A DNA stretch of 64,000 bases, taken from CAWKDG01 sp963848355 (GTDB taxonomy: Bacteria; Actinomycetota; Acidimicrobiia; Acidimicrobiales; UBA8190). The stretch spans positions 186,001 through 250,000 of the forward strand of contig CAWKDG010000001.1 in NCBI GenBank assembly GCA_963848355.1. Direction: 5' to 3'. The notes under the pieces are model-generated. The model saw only the letters and a list, made by a program, of their open reading frames with translations, was not told the DNA's origin and ran no database searches. Position 1 is the stretch's first letter, and each line of letters starts with the position of its first letter. Of this stretch, positions 35,849 to 43,737 are shown one piece after another. A program made the translations under genes and the position numbers.

Positions 35849-37587
35849 TCGGCCGGGTGGCCGGTGCCGCGGCCATCACCGTCGTGGCCGCCGTCCTGCT
35901 GGCCGCCTGCGGATCGGCGGCCACGCCCACCGCCTCGTCGGCGCGCACGACGAACACCACGGTGGCGCCACTGCTCGTCGCCGGTCGGGGCGGGACGGCC
36001 ACGGTGGCGCTCAGCGCCATCCCCACGACACTCAACGACCACACCGTGAGCGGGGACACCGCCGCCACCAAGCTCGTGGCCAGTGCCGTCTGGGGGCAGG
36101 TCTTCCAGATCAGCCCGAACCTTCTCTCCGTCCTCGACACCGAGGTCGTCCAGAGTGCCGAGGTCGTGAGCGTCGATCCCCAGACCGTCGTCTACCAGAT
36201 CGCGCCCAAGGCCGTGTGGTCCGACGGTGTGCCCGTCACCGCCGCCGACTTCCAGTACGCCTGGCAGTCGCAGCGCGGTGGGGCGACCGACGTCGACGGC
36301 AGCCCCGACTCGGTCGCTTCGACGCTCGGGTACCGCGACATCGACTCGGTGGCGTCGAGCAACAGCGGCCGTACCGTCACCGTCACCTTCCGCTCGCCCT
36401 ATGCCGACTGGGAGTCGTTGTTCGACGATCTCCTGCCCTCCCACGTCGCCGAGGAGGTGGGTTGGAACCACGGATTCGACCACTTCGATCCGGGGGTCCT
36501 CGTGTCGGCGGGGCCGTGGTTGATCAAGAAGTGGGTTCCGGGGAAGGAGGTCGTCCTCGCTCACAACCCTCGCTGGTGGGGACCCGTTCCCCGGTTCCAT
36601 CGGATCGTTCTCGTGGCGGTGCCCAACACGTCCGTCCTGGCCCGTGACCTCCGTACCCACCGCGTGCAGGTCGTCGCCCCTTCCCAGTTCGATGCGTCCC
36701 TCATGGCCCAGCTCTCGTCGCTCCCCGACATCCAGTCCGACACCTCCCTGGGGACCACCATGCTGCAACTGGACTTCAACGTCCGCCACGCGCCGCTCGA
36801 CTCGGTGGCCATCCGTCAAGGGATCGCCCACACCATCGACCGCGTCGGCATCGTGACGCGCGTGGTGCAGCCTCTCGAGCACTACGCCTGGCAGGACGGC
36901 AATCATCTCTTCGCCAACATGCAACCCGCCTACGCCGACAACGGCGCCGGGTACGAGACCGTCGACCTTGGCGCGGCCGACGCCCTCCTCGCCCAAGGCG
37001 GCCTGGTGGCCGACGCCCACGGGACGTGGACACTCCACGGCGCGCCGGTCACTCTCGACCTGACCTGGGCGGCCGACGACCCGTGGTCGGCCGCCGTCGG
37101 TCCCCTGGTGGCCAGTCAACTCGTCGGTGCCGGCTTCGACGTCGACACCGCGCCCGTGCCGGGATCGCAGCTCTTCGGCACCGTGCTTCCGAGCGGTGCC
37201 TTCGAGCTCGCCCTCGTCCCCGTCGTGGCCACCGCCTTTCCGAGCCAACTCGCCGGAGCCTTCTCGGCCGCGGCGGCCTCCACCAGTCCCGGTCTGGCCC
37301 AGGACTGGACCGGGTTCGACGACCCCAAGATCGACGCCCTGTTCACGCAGGCCGAAGGCCAGCTCTCGGCCGATCAGGCGGGGGCCACCTATCAGCAGAT
37401 CGATCAGGAGCTGTGGCAGGACATGCCCACGTTCCCCTTGTTCGCCGAGCCTGCCTTCACCGCGTACTCGGCATCGCTGTTCGGTGTCCAGAACGACTCG
37501 GGCGGGCTCGGGACGATGTGGGAGTTGAACGACTGGGCTCCCCTGGTGGCCGCTCCTCCCGTCCACCCGACGTCCACCACGGGATAG
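35845..37587 (+). CDS. ABC transporter peptide-binding lipoprotein (SBP_bac_5)
   Basis: 580 residues. The signal sequence ends in a lipobox (LLAACGS near residue 22), so the mature protein is membrane-anchored outside the cell. Family 5 solute-binding features: YQIAPKAVWSDGVPVTAADFQYAWQ near residue 115 (quoted in part), LDFNVRHAPLDSVAIRQGI and a C-terminal ALFTQAEGQLSADQ-QIDQELWQDMPTFPLFA region. It binds an oligopeptide or similar ligand for import. No permease or ATPase genes are adjacent, so it must work with components elsewhere. Start GTG 35845 overlaps secG. Ends 63 bases before tRNA-Leu. Confidence 0.9.
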   Translation: MIGRVAGAAAITVVAAVLLAACGSAATPTASSARTTNTTVAPLLVAGRGGTATVALSAIPTTLNDHTVSGDTAATKLVASAVWGQVFQISPNLLSVLDTEVVQSAEVVSVDPQTVVYQIAPKAVWSDGVPVTAADFQYAWQSQRGGATDVDGSPDSVASTLGYRDIDSVASSNSGRTVTVTFRSPYADWESLFDDLLPSHVAEEVGWNHGFDHFDPGVLVSAGPWLIKKWVPGKEVVLAHNPRWWGPVPRFHRIVLVAVPNTSVLARDLRTHRVQVVAPSQFDASLMAQLSSLPDIQSDTSLGTTMLQLDFNVRHAPLDSVAIRQGIAHTIDRVGIVTRVVQPLEHYAWQDGNHLFANMQPAYADNGAGYETVDLGAADALLAQGGLVADAHGTWTLHGAPVTLDLTWAADDPWSAAVGPLVASQLVGAGFDVDTAPVPGSQLFGTVLPSGAFELALVPVVATAFPSQLAGAFSAAAASTSPGLAQDWTGFDDPKIDALFTQAEGQLSADQAGATYQQIDQELWQDMPTFPLFAEPAFTAYSASLFGVQNDSGGLGTMWELNDWAPLVAAPPVHPTSTTG

Positions 37588-37650
37588 GCACAGCACGCCT
37601 CGCGCTAACATGCCCGGTGCACCACGACCCTCGCCTGAGGGAGCACTCAC

Positions 37651-37734
37651 GTCGGAGTGGCGGAATAGGCAGACGCGCTAGCTTGAGGGGCTAGTGCCCG
37701 CAAGGGCGTAGGGGTTCAAGTCCCCTCTCCGACA
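37651..37734 (+). tRNA. tRNA-Leu (anticodon GAG)
   Basis: The acceptor stem GTCGGAG pairs exactly with CTCCGAC at 37727-37733; A is the discriminator and CCA is not encoded. The anticodon stem-loop CTAGC-TTGAGGG-GCTAG gives anticodon GAG, reading CUC/CUU leucine codons. The variable arm is long (TGCCCGCAAGGGCG region), as in class II tRNA-Leu. The T arm GGGGTTCAAGTCCCC is perfect. Its 3' end is the start of the accessory region and is repeated downstream as a likely attachment site. Confidence 0.95.
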
Positions 37735-38401
37735 CGTTCTTACGTACACGCGAGTCTCTCGTGCTGCTTTGGGGGCTGCCCGAGATGTCCATCTCGACGG
37801 CGACGACCTTCCGATCCGGGTGGTACGTCATGCTGAGCCCCATCTCCCGGTAGAGCGTCGCCTTCGTTTCGGGGTCGGCCTCGGCGAGGATGCGGACTTG
37901 ATCCTTGAAGCTCAAGATGATGGCCTTGATTTGAGCCGCTGTCATTGGTGGTTTCGGAACGGAGGCACTCAGGACTCGCTCAGCGGCTTCCCTCTCGGCT
38001 TCAACCTCCGCTATCCAGGCTCCGATGGTTGCGGTAGGCCCTGTCTCATCCAGCTGCTTCCGGTAGTTCTGTAGGCGGCGGTCGCAGTCGGAGATCGTCT
38101 TCCTCGCCGCCAGGACTCAGGCAACCGCTGACGCGTCATGCTCCTGAGCCTCGGCCAGAAGTTGACATGTCGAGTCGAGTTGGTCGGGCTCGAAGACTTG
38201 GGTAATCCATGCGTCCAATCGGGGCGTGATCGCGTCTTCTCGCACGTAGATCGTCTTTGGGTGCTGCACCGTCGAGGTGACAGCGTAATCAGCAGCGAAC
38301 GTACACCGGTAGTGAGCGAGTCCTGGGCAGTCCCTTCCTCTACGAGAACTTGTCAGATTCCCTTGAACACATCGCTGCACTTCAATCCGGAGGTAGCACA
38401 T
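37691..38401 (-). pseudogene. Large serine recombinase, C-terminal remnant with in-frame stop
   Basis: Read on the minus strand from 38401. There is a broken zinc-ribbon region (CPGLAHYRC), then HPKTIYVREDAITPRLDAWI, the recombinase core end. An in-frame TGA at about 38117-38119 follows. The coiled coil continues in the same frame (ISDCDRRLQNYRKQL, GAWIAEVEAEREAAE), then MTAAQIKAIILSF and LYREMGLSMTYHPDRKVVAVE. The N-terminal resolvase catalytic domain with its Ser is absent. The last codons read antisense through the tRNA-Leu. This is a dead integrase of the kind used by actinophages and integrative elements, and it explains the tRNA-end repeats. Confidence 0.8.
37721..37735 (+). repeat. Putative attL: 3' end of tRNA-Leu
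   Basis: The 15 bases TCCCCTCTCCGACAC at the tRNA 3' end recur exactly at 41474-41488, and an 11-base part (TCTCCGACACG) recurs at 42209-42219. Identical short direct repeats with one copy inside a tRNA gene are the usual trace of site-specific integration. A recombinase remnant lies immediately beside this copy. Confidence 0.7.
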
Positions 38402-38799
38402 TTTGTCATTGGATGCTCTACGACTTCGACCTGTCCATATCTGTTGCGAACCAATGGGTTCTGATCCGTGACGGTGCCTACCCGCTCTACGGCGTCCATC
38501 TTCGGATCACGGATCTGCTTCAAGGTACCGCCACTGTTTACGCGGATACGATTCCTGAAATCAACGCTCCTGCGATCTATCGGCCGGTATCGTGGCGACT
38601 CAACTACGAACACCATTACCGCGTGTTCTTCGAGGCGAGGAACGGGGCGTGGAGACAGGATCTTCACCTGGTCAGGTCCGATCTCGATCACTGCTGGCTC
38701 GCGGCGACAAGGGTGTTTGCTTCGGACCTATCCGAACGCTTCTCTCACGTAGATGAGGGATTTGAGCGAGTTCGGGAGCCGTTTTGGAAATCGAGTTGA
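38350..38799 (+). CDS. Hypothetical protein, beta-rich, possibly truncated at its N-terminus
   Basis: Open frame of 149 residues from a TTG at 38350. Not recognised. The centre (LNYEHHYRVFFEARNGAWRQ and LDHCWLAATRV, about residues 85-125) looks like a compact beta-sandwich of the kind found at the C-terminus of membrane-linked bacterial proteins. No good ribosome site precedes the TTG and the 5' end overlaps the recombinase remnant, so it may be the tail of a longer gene cut by rearrangement. Codon use is less GC-biased than the core genes, in keeping with acquired DNA. Confidence 0.5.
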   Translation: MSDSLEHIAALQSGGSTFCHWMLYDFDLSISVANQWVLIRDGAYPLYGVHLRITDLLQGTATVYADTIPEINAPAIYRPVSWRLNYEHHYRVFFEARNGAWRQDLHLVRSDLDHCWLAATRVFASDLSERFSHVDEGFERVREPFWKSS

Positions 38800-38826
38800 A
38801 CGCTGGCCATCGTCCGTTGAGTGTGA

Positions 38827-39009
38827 CAGCCGGCGGTACCGTCCAGGCCGAACCCGTCGGACGCCGCCAGCGCCGCCCGGAGGCTCGTGGCAGAGCTTGG
38901 CGATGCCGACGAGCCGACCAGGAAGCTCGCCGCTGTCGTCCTGCTCATGGTCGACGAGGTCGACCGCCTGGCCGAGGTAGTGGACAGGCTGTCCCGACAA
39001 GCCCGGTGA
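38827..39009 (+). pseudogene. Possible fragment of a small helical protein
   Basis: An open stretch with no good start codon encodes SDAASAARRLVAELGDADEP and ends LLMVDEVDRLAEVVDRLSRQ plus two residues, a convincing amphipathic helical protein end. Codon third positions are GC-rich as in real genes. It may begin at a GTG within the stretch or be a 3' fragment. Function unknown. Confidence 0.35.
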
Positions 39010-39188
39010 CGACGCTGTGGCACGCTTGGACGGTGGGAGGAGTGTGGGATCGAGCCAGACCGGTTCGTGAACTGTTCAACCGGACCAACGGGAAGGTCGT
39101 TCGGTGGCGGTTCATACGGCGGGGTCGGCGTCTACGGCGACGGGCAGAGCGGCAGGCTCGATAGCGGCCAGGGCCTAGCCTGGGGTCC

Positions 39189-39332
39189 ATGGCTCCCACG
39201 TGCGCTCACACCGGCTGTGGGGAGGCAGTCGCCGGTGGCACTGGCCGATACTGCGAGCAGCACGCTCTAGAACTGGCCGTGGTCCTTCAACAGTTGGACG
39301 AGATGCGGCACGTTCCTGGCCAGACTTCTTAG
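39189..39332 (+). CDS. Small Cys-rich protein (47 residues)
   Basis: ATG 39189 to TAG 39332. The peptide begins MAPTCAHTGCGEAVAGGTGR and continues YCEQHALELAVVLQQLDE. The CxxxxC...CxxH spacing (C5, C10, C22, H25) suggests a small zinc site like those near the ends of phage or mobile-element proteins. The lipoprotein gene starts 2 bases after its stop. Too short for a family call by eye. Confidence 0.5.
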   Translation: MAPTCAHTGCGEAVAGGTGRYCEQHALELAVVLQQLDEMRHVPGQTS

Positions 39333-39334
39333 TG

Positions 39335-39985
39335 ATGCGCCGCTACAGACGACTCTCTTGGTTGGGGATCGCTGTGCTGCTGGCCATTCTTGTTTCTGGC
39401 TGTGGCGGGCCTCCGACGGACCGAGTGGCACGGTCTGAGGCGTCGACAATCCCCACCACGACATCGACCACTCGCTCTCGCACCACTTCCAAGTTTCAAC
39501 CATCACAGATCGCTCATCTTGGTGGGACTCTCGCTCTCACCGCTACTGCGCCTGGGTTCCAGACAGCGGCGATACACATCACGATCGATAGCGTGATCGA
39601 CCCTGCGCCGGATGGACCAGGGTCAGAGGCCACAGCGCCGGGCAACCGAAACGTCGAGTTGAGAGTCACGATTGCGAATGTCGGAGACGTGACCGTCCCA
39701 GACCTTGGCCAAGGCGATGAGAACATTCTGTCGATCGAATGGGCGCTCGACCCCAACTATGCGAACCCCGACGGGGTTCCCGTATATCAGGACGAAGGGC
39801 TGCCGACAGAGTCGTGTAGCGGCGGGGCGGCGCAGTTCACCAATGGGATAGCACCGGGGCAATCAGTTACGGGTTGCGTTCCGTACTACGGCGTTTGGGA
39901 CACAACCGCTGTGACCAGTGCTACGGCCCTTCTTCTGTATGCGGGCCGCTCTAACGGTGCGCCAGGTGAATGGCTGATTCCCTGA
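39335..39985 (+). CDS. Lipoprotein with Ig-like (DUF4352-type) domain
   Basis: 216 residues from ATG 39335. The signal helix and lipobox ILVSGCGG lie near residue 21, then a Thr/Ser linker (residues 35-55) and a beta-sandwich domain. In this domain GTLALTATAPGFQTAAIHIT is followed by RNVELRVTIANVGDVTV, the pattern of DUF4352/TRF2-like extracellular domains: a conserved partner strand, then a polar extension and a C-terminal GYxPY-like strand. Probably anchored outside the membrane. Function unknown. Codon use is noticeably less GC-rich than in the core genes, consistent with its place in the integrated region. Confidence 0.65.
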   Translation: MRRYRRLSWLGIAVLLAILVSGCGGPPTDRVARSEASTIPTTTSTTRSRTTSKFQPSQIAHLGGTLALTATAPGFQTAAIHITIDSVIDPAPDGPGSEATAPGNRNVELRVTIANVGDVTVPDLGQGDENILSIEWALDPNYANPDGVPVYQDEGLPTESCSGGAAQFTNGIAPGQSVTGCVPYYGVWDTTAVTSATALLLYAGRSNGAPGEWLIP

Positions 39986-40250
39986 AGTCCGTATTGTCCG
40001 ACTAGATGGGTCACCTCAGCGAGAAATAGTCGGAGTAAGAGGCGGGGAGGAAGTGTCGAGCCAGCGCGCCCGACGCCGCAGCTCCATGGAAGTTCCGACG
40101 CCAGCGGCTACCGCACCGAGGACACCAGCGAATGGGAATACCCAAGCCCAAGGACTCTGTGGCGGACACACCAGTGGTCCGACATGAGACCCACCTGGAG
40201 TTGAATACACAGCCTGGGAGCAAAAGAAATGTCGCAATACGATGCTTCCT

Positions 40251-40559
40251 TCACCACCCTGAGGGGTCCCCGATAACTGGTCCAGGTCCTATGCGGGCAC
40301 TTGTTCGTGTCGGTAGGTCCAGGCTCGGGCGAACTCGCTCGGGGTGAGTCTCGTCAGCGATAAAGCGATAGCCGAAGGCCGGATCGTCGTGGTTCACGTC
40401 GACGGCGGCGTTGGTCAGATAGGCGTTCTCGAGGTCGCGTGGACACACCGGCCGGCGCCGCCACTTGAAGTAGCCCTGCTTGGAGAAACCGAGCACCCGG
40501 CAGGTCACCGCCACAGCAACGCCTTCGGCGGCAAGGTCACGGACCAGCGGGTATCTCAT
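40251..40559 (-). pseudogene. IS3-family transposase OrfB, 5' fragment
   Basis: Starts at ATG 40559, overlapping orfA. MRYPLVRDLAAEGVAVAVTC, VLGFSKQGYFKWRRRP and NHDDPAFGYRFIADE are the N-terminal helical part of IS3 OrfB proteins. After residue 73 the sequence no longer matches, and the RNase H-like integrase core with its DDE residues is missing. The element is therefore immobile on its own. Confidence 0.8.
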
Positions 40560-40840
40560 TTTGGGGACGTGCCCTGGCTCAGATAGGCAGCCGCCCGGCG
40601 CAGGATGTAGTTCTCCTGCTCGAGGGTCTTGTTGCGCTTGCGCAACTCACGCAGCTCGGCCCGTTCGCCTGACGTCACACCGTCCTGCACGCCCTCCTCG
40701 ACGTCGGCCTGCTTCACCCAACGGTGCAGACAGGACTCCGAGATGCCAAAGTCCTGGGCGATCTTTGCCATCGAATGCTCTCGCCGGCGGGCCATGGCCA
40801 CGACATCACGGCGGAACTGCTCGGGGAATGCTTTCGGCAC
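40556..40840 (-). CDS. IS3-family transposase OrfA (HTH)
   Basis: 94 residues: MPKAFPEQFRRDVVAMARRR, then KIAQDFGISESCLHRWVKQAD, the helix-turn-helix of the IS3/IS911 OrfA family, followed by a leucine-zipper-like segment (RAELRELRKRNKTLEQENYI). It binds transposon ends and normally partners OrfB through a -1 frameshift. The end (CCAAAATGA) includes an A4 run and overlaps the orfB ATG as ATGA. Confidence 0.88.
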   Translation of the reverse strand: MPKAFPEQFRRDVVAMARRREHSMAKIAQDFGISESCLHRWVKQADVEEGVQDGVTSGERAELRELRKRNKTLEQENYILRRAAAYLSQGTSPK

Positions 40841-40918
40841 CCTCCACTCCCTTCCAGCGAGGTGTTCCTCGCAAGGTTAGGAGTCAACCGAACCTGGGGC
40901 AGACCCAAGTACCCGATT

Positions 40919-41049
40919 GGTTGATCCCAACAGTCCCGACTCCGTGACTTTGACACTTGAAGCCCTAGACGTTTGGCGCGGCGGCGCAGGCGCGCTTCCC
41001 GGGCTGACTCGGAGTTGGACAGCAGTCCGTCATGGGTGACGGTTGGCAT
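40919..41049 (-). pseudogene. Small Arg/Lys-rich actinobacterial protein, cut by the IS remnant
   Basis: ATG 41049 has a strong AGGAGGG site 8 bases upstream. SESAREARLRRRAKRLGLQV followed by SKSRSRD is the start of a widespread short actinobacterial protein of unknown role (usual pattern AKRQGLxLxKSRxRDP...YxLVD). Homology stops after residue 39 at 40933, next to the IS3 remnant, so the 3' end has been lost or replaced. Confidence 0.5.
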
Positions 41050-41473
41050 GGCGATACCCTCCTGGGTCTCGTTCACAAGTCGGGGTCACCACCCAGACAG
41101 ACCCTCTGTCCATGCCGTATTCGATCTCCCTCAGGGGGAGCCACGCTGGGCGGCGAATGGGACTCTACAGGGCCGGAGATGCCCGCTTCCGTGGCTTTTC
41201 CTCTGAGACATGCTCAGGCCGAGTACGTGGCGGATAACGGCTGCCGGGTCGGCCTGGGTGGGGGAGTGGACCACGGTTCCTGGCTCGCCCGGTCCCGTTC
41301 CCAGGCCTGGCGGCTACGTGGGGCACATAGAGGGCTGTGGGGCTCCCAGGGGGCCAAAGAGGGGTCTGCTGGCTCTCTGTGACGACGGAGGGAAGTAGGC
41401 CAAGGATGGGCCGAAGCAGTCAGGCGGCAAGGTCCAGTTCGCCCCGCAGCACCGCGTGTACCAGGTGGAAAAC
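41050..41473 (+). other. No gene; GC-rich spacer with possible structured element
   Basis: No convincing frame. Between about 41230 and 41430 the sequence (GGATAACGG..., AGAGGGC, GGGCTCCC, GGGGGCCAAAG, ...TGTGACGACGGA...) shares scattered blocks in the same order with 55630-55855. The pair may be a repeated noncoding RNA or a relic element. The match is partial and judged by eye. Confidence 0.3.
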
Positions 41474-41488
41474 TCCCCTCTCCGACAC
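41474..41488 (+). repeat. Putative attR: exact copy of tRNA-Leu 3' end
   Basis: TCCCCTCTCCGACAC, identical to 37721-37735. With that copy it bounds 3.75 kb holding the recombinase remnant, the small Cys-rich protein, a lipoprotein and the IS remnant. Confidence 0.7.
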
Positions 41489-41517
41489 TGGCTCGTCTTG
41501 GGTCTCCACCCAACCTG

Positions 41518-41823
41518 TCAGCCTGTCGCCCGCAAGTGATGTTCGCTGATCAACCGTGGACCCTGACCGCTTGCCGGCGGATGATCACCATGAAGCACAT
41601 CTGGGTCAAAGTCGATGTTGTTTGGCCATGTGACCGTGCCAGTCGTGGGATCAACTGCCACCTGAGAAAAGTAGGACGGTTCCCTTAGCTGGTCGAAGAG
41701 ACTCCCACTGAGAGCACCCTCAAAATCGAGCTCCCGGACGAGACCATCGGTGAAGGTTAGGCGGAGACGGAGGTCTCCCAAAGGCTCGACCTGCGCAACC
41801 CGGGCTAGCGATGCCATTTTCAC
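41518..41823 (-). CDS. DUF2442 family protein
   Basis: 101 residues. VAQVEPLGDLRLRLTFTDGL, then LDFEGALSG and VAVDPTTGTVTWPNNIDFDP with DVLHGD are the DUF2442 signature (strand-rich, ends WpNGxDxxPD.Ly). These small proteins are usually encoded directly beside a DUF4160 protein and the pair is often listed as a possible toxin-antitoxin module. The DUF4160 gene lies 3 bases upstream here. The C-terminus is slightly longer than usual. Confidence 0.85.
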   Translation of the reverse strand: MKMASLARVAQVEPLGDLRLRLTFTDGLVRELDFEGALSGSLFDQLREPSYFSQVAVDPTTGTVTWPNNIDFDPDVLHGDHPPASGQGPRLISEHHLRATG

Positions 41824-41826
41824 AGT

Positions 41827-42086
41827 TTACCGAAGACCTTCAATCGGAAGAAGGGGTTCCGGGATCTGAGCCCGTTCCCAGTCTGCGACAAGTTCCGCCT
41901 GTCGCAGCGCCACCCAATCTCGAACCAGACGAGCAGCGTTTAGGGGGAGTGCCCCCGCCATGATGGTGCCGTCGCTGATCCTCACCAGGGCCTCGTCTCC
42001 GGAATAGAAGCATGGACGTGGGCGGGACCGTGATCCTTCCAGTACATGTAGATGGCGATACCGTAAAACTCGGAGATGCGGGGCAC
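41827..42086 (-). pseudogene. DUF4160 family protein, frameshifted
   Basis: GTG 42086 begins VPRISEFYGIAIYMYWKDHG, then PAHVHA, the classic DUF4160 start. At about 42009-42011 one base seems to be missing; beyond it, in another frame, FYSGDEALVRISDGTIMAGA, LPLNAARLVRDWVALRQAEL and a normal end follow to TAA 41827. Partner of the DUF2442 gene. As sequenced it would make only a short truncated product; error or true decay cannot be separated. Confidence 0.75.
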
Positions 42087-42208
42087 CGGTGCAAGCTACC
42101 GATCGGCAGTAACACTAATCGTCGTTCCCGATGGTGCCAACTTTCGAGACGTCAGTCACCAGGGCTCAAGTCGCCAATGGCTTCTGGTACGAGACCGTGC
42201 GGGTCGGT

Positions 42209-42219
42209 TCTCCGACACG
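42209..42219 (+). repeat. Third, partial copy of the tRNA-Leu end repeat
   Basis: TCTCCGACACG matches 37726-37736 exactly over 11 bases. Together with the copy at 41474 it bounds the DUF4160/DUF2442 pair, suggesting a second small insertion at the same site. Confidence 0.45.
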
Positions 42220-42292
42220 CGATACCTTTGAAGTAACCGCGCGTCAGCGACTAAATATTGGGGCCACTAGCGCAGTCCCGTGAGACGAATAT

Positions 42293-43090
42293 TCAGATCG
42301 TCGGTGTCGGGGCCACGACGGTGAAGGTCGTCATGTTGGTCGGGTGCGTCCCGGCGTCGACGTCGGCCACCACCTGGGACGGTCCCGCCCCACAGGAGCT
42401 GCCCAAGAAGACGAACACGGCGTTGCCGTCGTCGTCCACGGTCGAGGTGGCGGTGCCACCTTGGAAGGTGGTCCAGGTGTAGCCGCCGAGGCAGCGGTCC
42501 TGGAGCTGGGTGGAGCTGATCTCCACCGGCTGCTCGGCGTAGACGGGGTCGGTCTCCACGTAGAAGACGCGGTAGACGTCGGAGTCGCCGCTCGACGGGG
42601 TGTCGCCGGTCTCCACCTCACCGGTGGTGACGATGCCGCTGGTGGTGGGATAGCCGCTCACCCCGGCACCGGTGACGTTCGGAGGCTCGACGCTCAACGT
42701 CGTGGTGGCCGTGTAGCAGGGCGCCTCGACCAGGTCGGCCTCCACCAGGCTGGGGCCGGGGGCGCAGTCGGTGCCGTCCACCACCACGGTGGCGTTGCCG
42801 TCGTCGTCCAAGATGGCGGTGACGCTGTTCAAGCCCGCGGTGGTGTCGCTCAGGAAGCCGATGATGCCGCCGCAGGCGTTGGCCAGCTGGGAGGAGTCGA
42901 TCTCGACGGGGTCACCGGCGTAGGAGGGTGAGGTCTCCACCTGGATGACGGCCGCCACGAGCGACGGACCGGTCTCGACCAGGGGACTCGGATCGACCTG
43001 GACGGTGATGAGGGGCGGGTTGCCGCTCCCGCCCCCGGTGACCTTCGGCCCTGGACCAGGAAGATCGCCACACGCATGCTGGAGGGACAC
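42293..43090 (-). CDS. Secreted protein with Ig-like modules, probably 5'-truncated copy
   Basis: 265 residues, Thr/Val/Asp-rich, made of repeated beta-sandwich-type modules: PLITVQVDPSPLVETGPSLV, then a DDDGNATVVV unit, then SDVYRVFYVETDPVYAEQPV and a second DDDGNAVFVF unit, ending FTVVAPTPTI. Paired cysteines (ACGG...DCAPG, RCLGG...SCGAG) suggest disulphides outside the cell. The N-terminus lacks the signal-like sequence seen in the related copy at 53.0-53.5 kb and joins to unrelated DNA near 43,040, so the 5' end is probably missing. Function unknown. Confidence 0.6.
   Translation of the reverse strand: MSLQHACGDLPGPGPKVTGGGSGNPPLITVQVDPSPLVETGPSLVAAVIQVETSPSYAGDPVEIDSSQLANACGGIIGFLSDTTAGLNSVTAILDDDGNATVVVDGTDCAPGPSLVEADLVEAPCYTATTTLSVEPPNVTGAGVSGYPTTSGIVTTGEVETGDTPSSGDSDVYRVFYVETDPVYAEQPVEISSTQLQDRCLGGYTWTTFQGGTATSTVDDDGNAVFVFLGSSCGAGPSQVVADVDAGTHPTNMTTFTVVAPTPTI
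43038..43054 (+). promoter_or_regulatory. DosR/DevR-like box 1
   Basis: GTGACCTTCGGCCCTGG, 60-76 bases before the lipoprotein start at 43114. It is nearly identical to box 4 at 47612. Confidence 0.5.
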
Positions 43091-43113
43091 TCAAGGAATG
43101 GAGAGTCAAGACG

Positions 43114-43737
43114 ATGTGGATGATCACTCAGCCTCGGGGAGCGGTTCTCGCCGTTCTAGTGGCAGGGGCAGTGTTCGGTGCGTGCACGAGCAGTCCGTCG
43201 AGATCCACGTCGCCGTCCACAACCGCGACACCCACGTCGACGTCCACGTCCACCGCTCCGACAAGCACCACGTTGCTCACCACGACCTGCCAGCCGTCAC
43301 AGCTCCACATCGTCCCGTCCGGATCCGAGGGGGCGGCCGGCACTCACGAGGTGACGTTCTCATTCACGAACGACTCCACCACACTGTGCATGATGCGGGG
43401 CTACCCGGGAATGCTGCTCCTCGACGCCACCGGCGGTGTGCTGCCGACCATCGTGAACCGAGGTGGCGGGCTGGCCTTCGAGAACGTGGCCGTGACCGAC
43501 GTGGCCCTGGCCCCGGGGCAGACGGCCTACTTCAACCTTGGATTCAACGACATCGTCACCGGGACGACGACCTGCTCGATGGCCTCGCAGGTCGAGATCA
43601 CGCCACCGAACGACACGGTGCACGCCGTCGTGCCGGTCTTCCCCAGCATCGTGGCATGCGGCGGTGGCACGCTCAACGTGTCGCCGGTGTTCGCGTCGAC
43701 GGACTCAGCCGCCATCCAAACGACGGCACCGTCGTGA
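43114..43737 (+). CDS. DUF4232-family lipoprotein
   Basis: 207 residues from ATG 43114. Signal and lipobox AVFGACTSS near residue 24, a Ser/Thr/Pro linker to residue 55, then a DUF4232 domain: CQPSQLHIVPSGSEGAAGTH, SFTNDSTTLCMMRGYPGMLL and GQTAYFNLGFND. The two conserved cysteines (C60, C93) and the GYPG turn are typical of this actinobacterial extracellular family. Function unknown. A DosR-like box precedes it by about 60 bases, so it may belong to the same regulon as the stress genes downstream. Confidence 0.8.
   Translation: MWMITQPRGAVLAVLVAGAVFGACTSSPSRSTSPSTTATPTSTSTSTAPTSTTLLTTTCQPSQLHIVPSGSEGAAGTHEVTFSFTNDSTTLCMMRGYPGMLLLDATGGVLPTIVNRGGGLAFENVAVTDVALAPGQTAYFNLGFNDIVTGTTTCSMASQVEITPPNDTVHAVVPVFPSIVACGGGTLNVSPVFASTDSAAIQTTAPS

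Larger units (their letters stand above)
40251..40932 (-). mobile_element. IS3-family insertion sequence remnant
   Basis: The remnant holds orfA and the N-terminal part of orfB of an IS3-type transposase on the minus strand, but no DDE catalytic domain. The right boundary is placed near 40932, where a small host gene stops matching its family. The left end is indistinct, and no clear terminal inverted repeats are visible. Confidence 0.7.
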
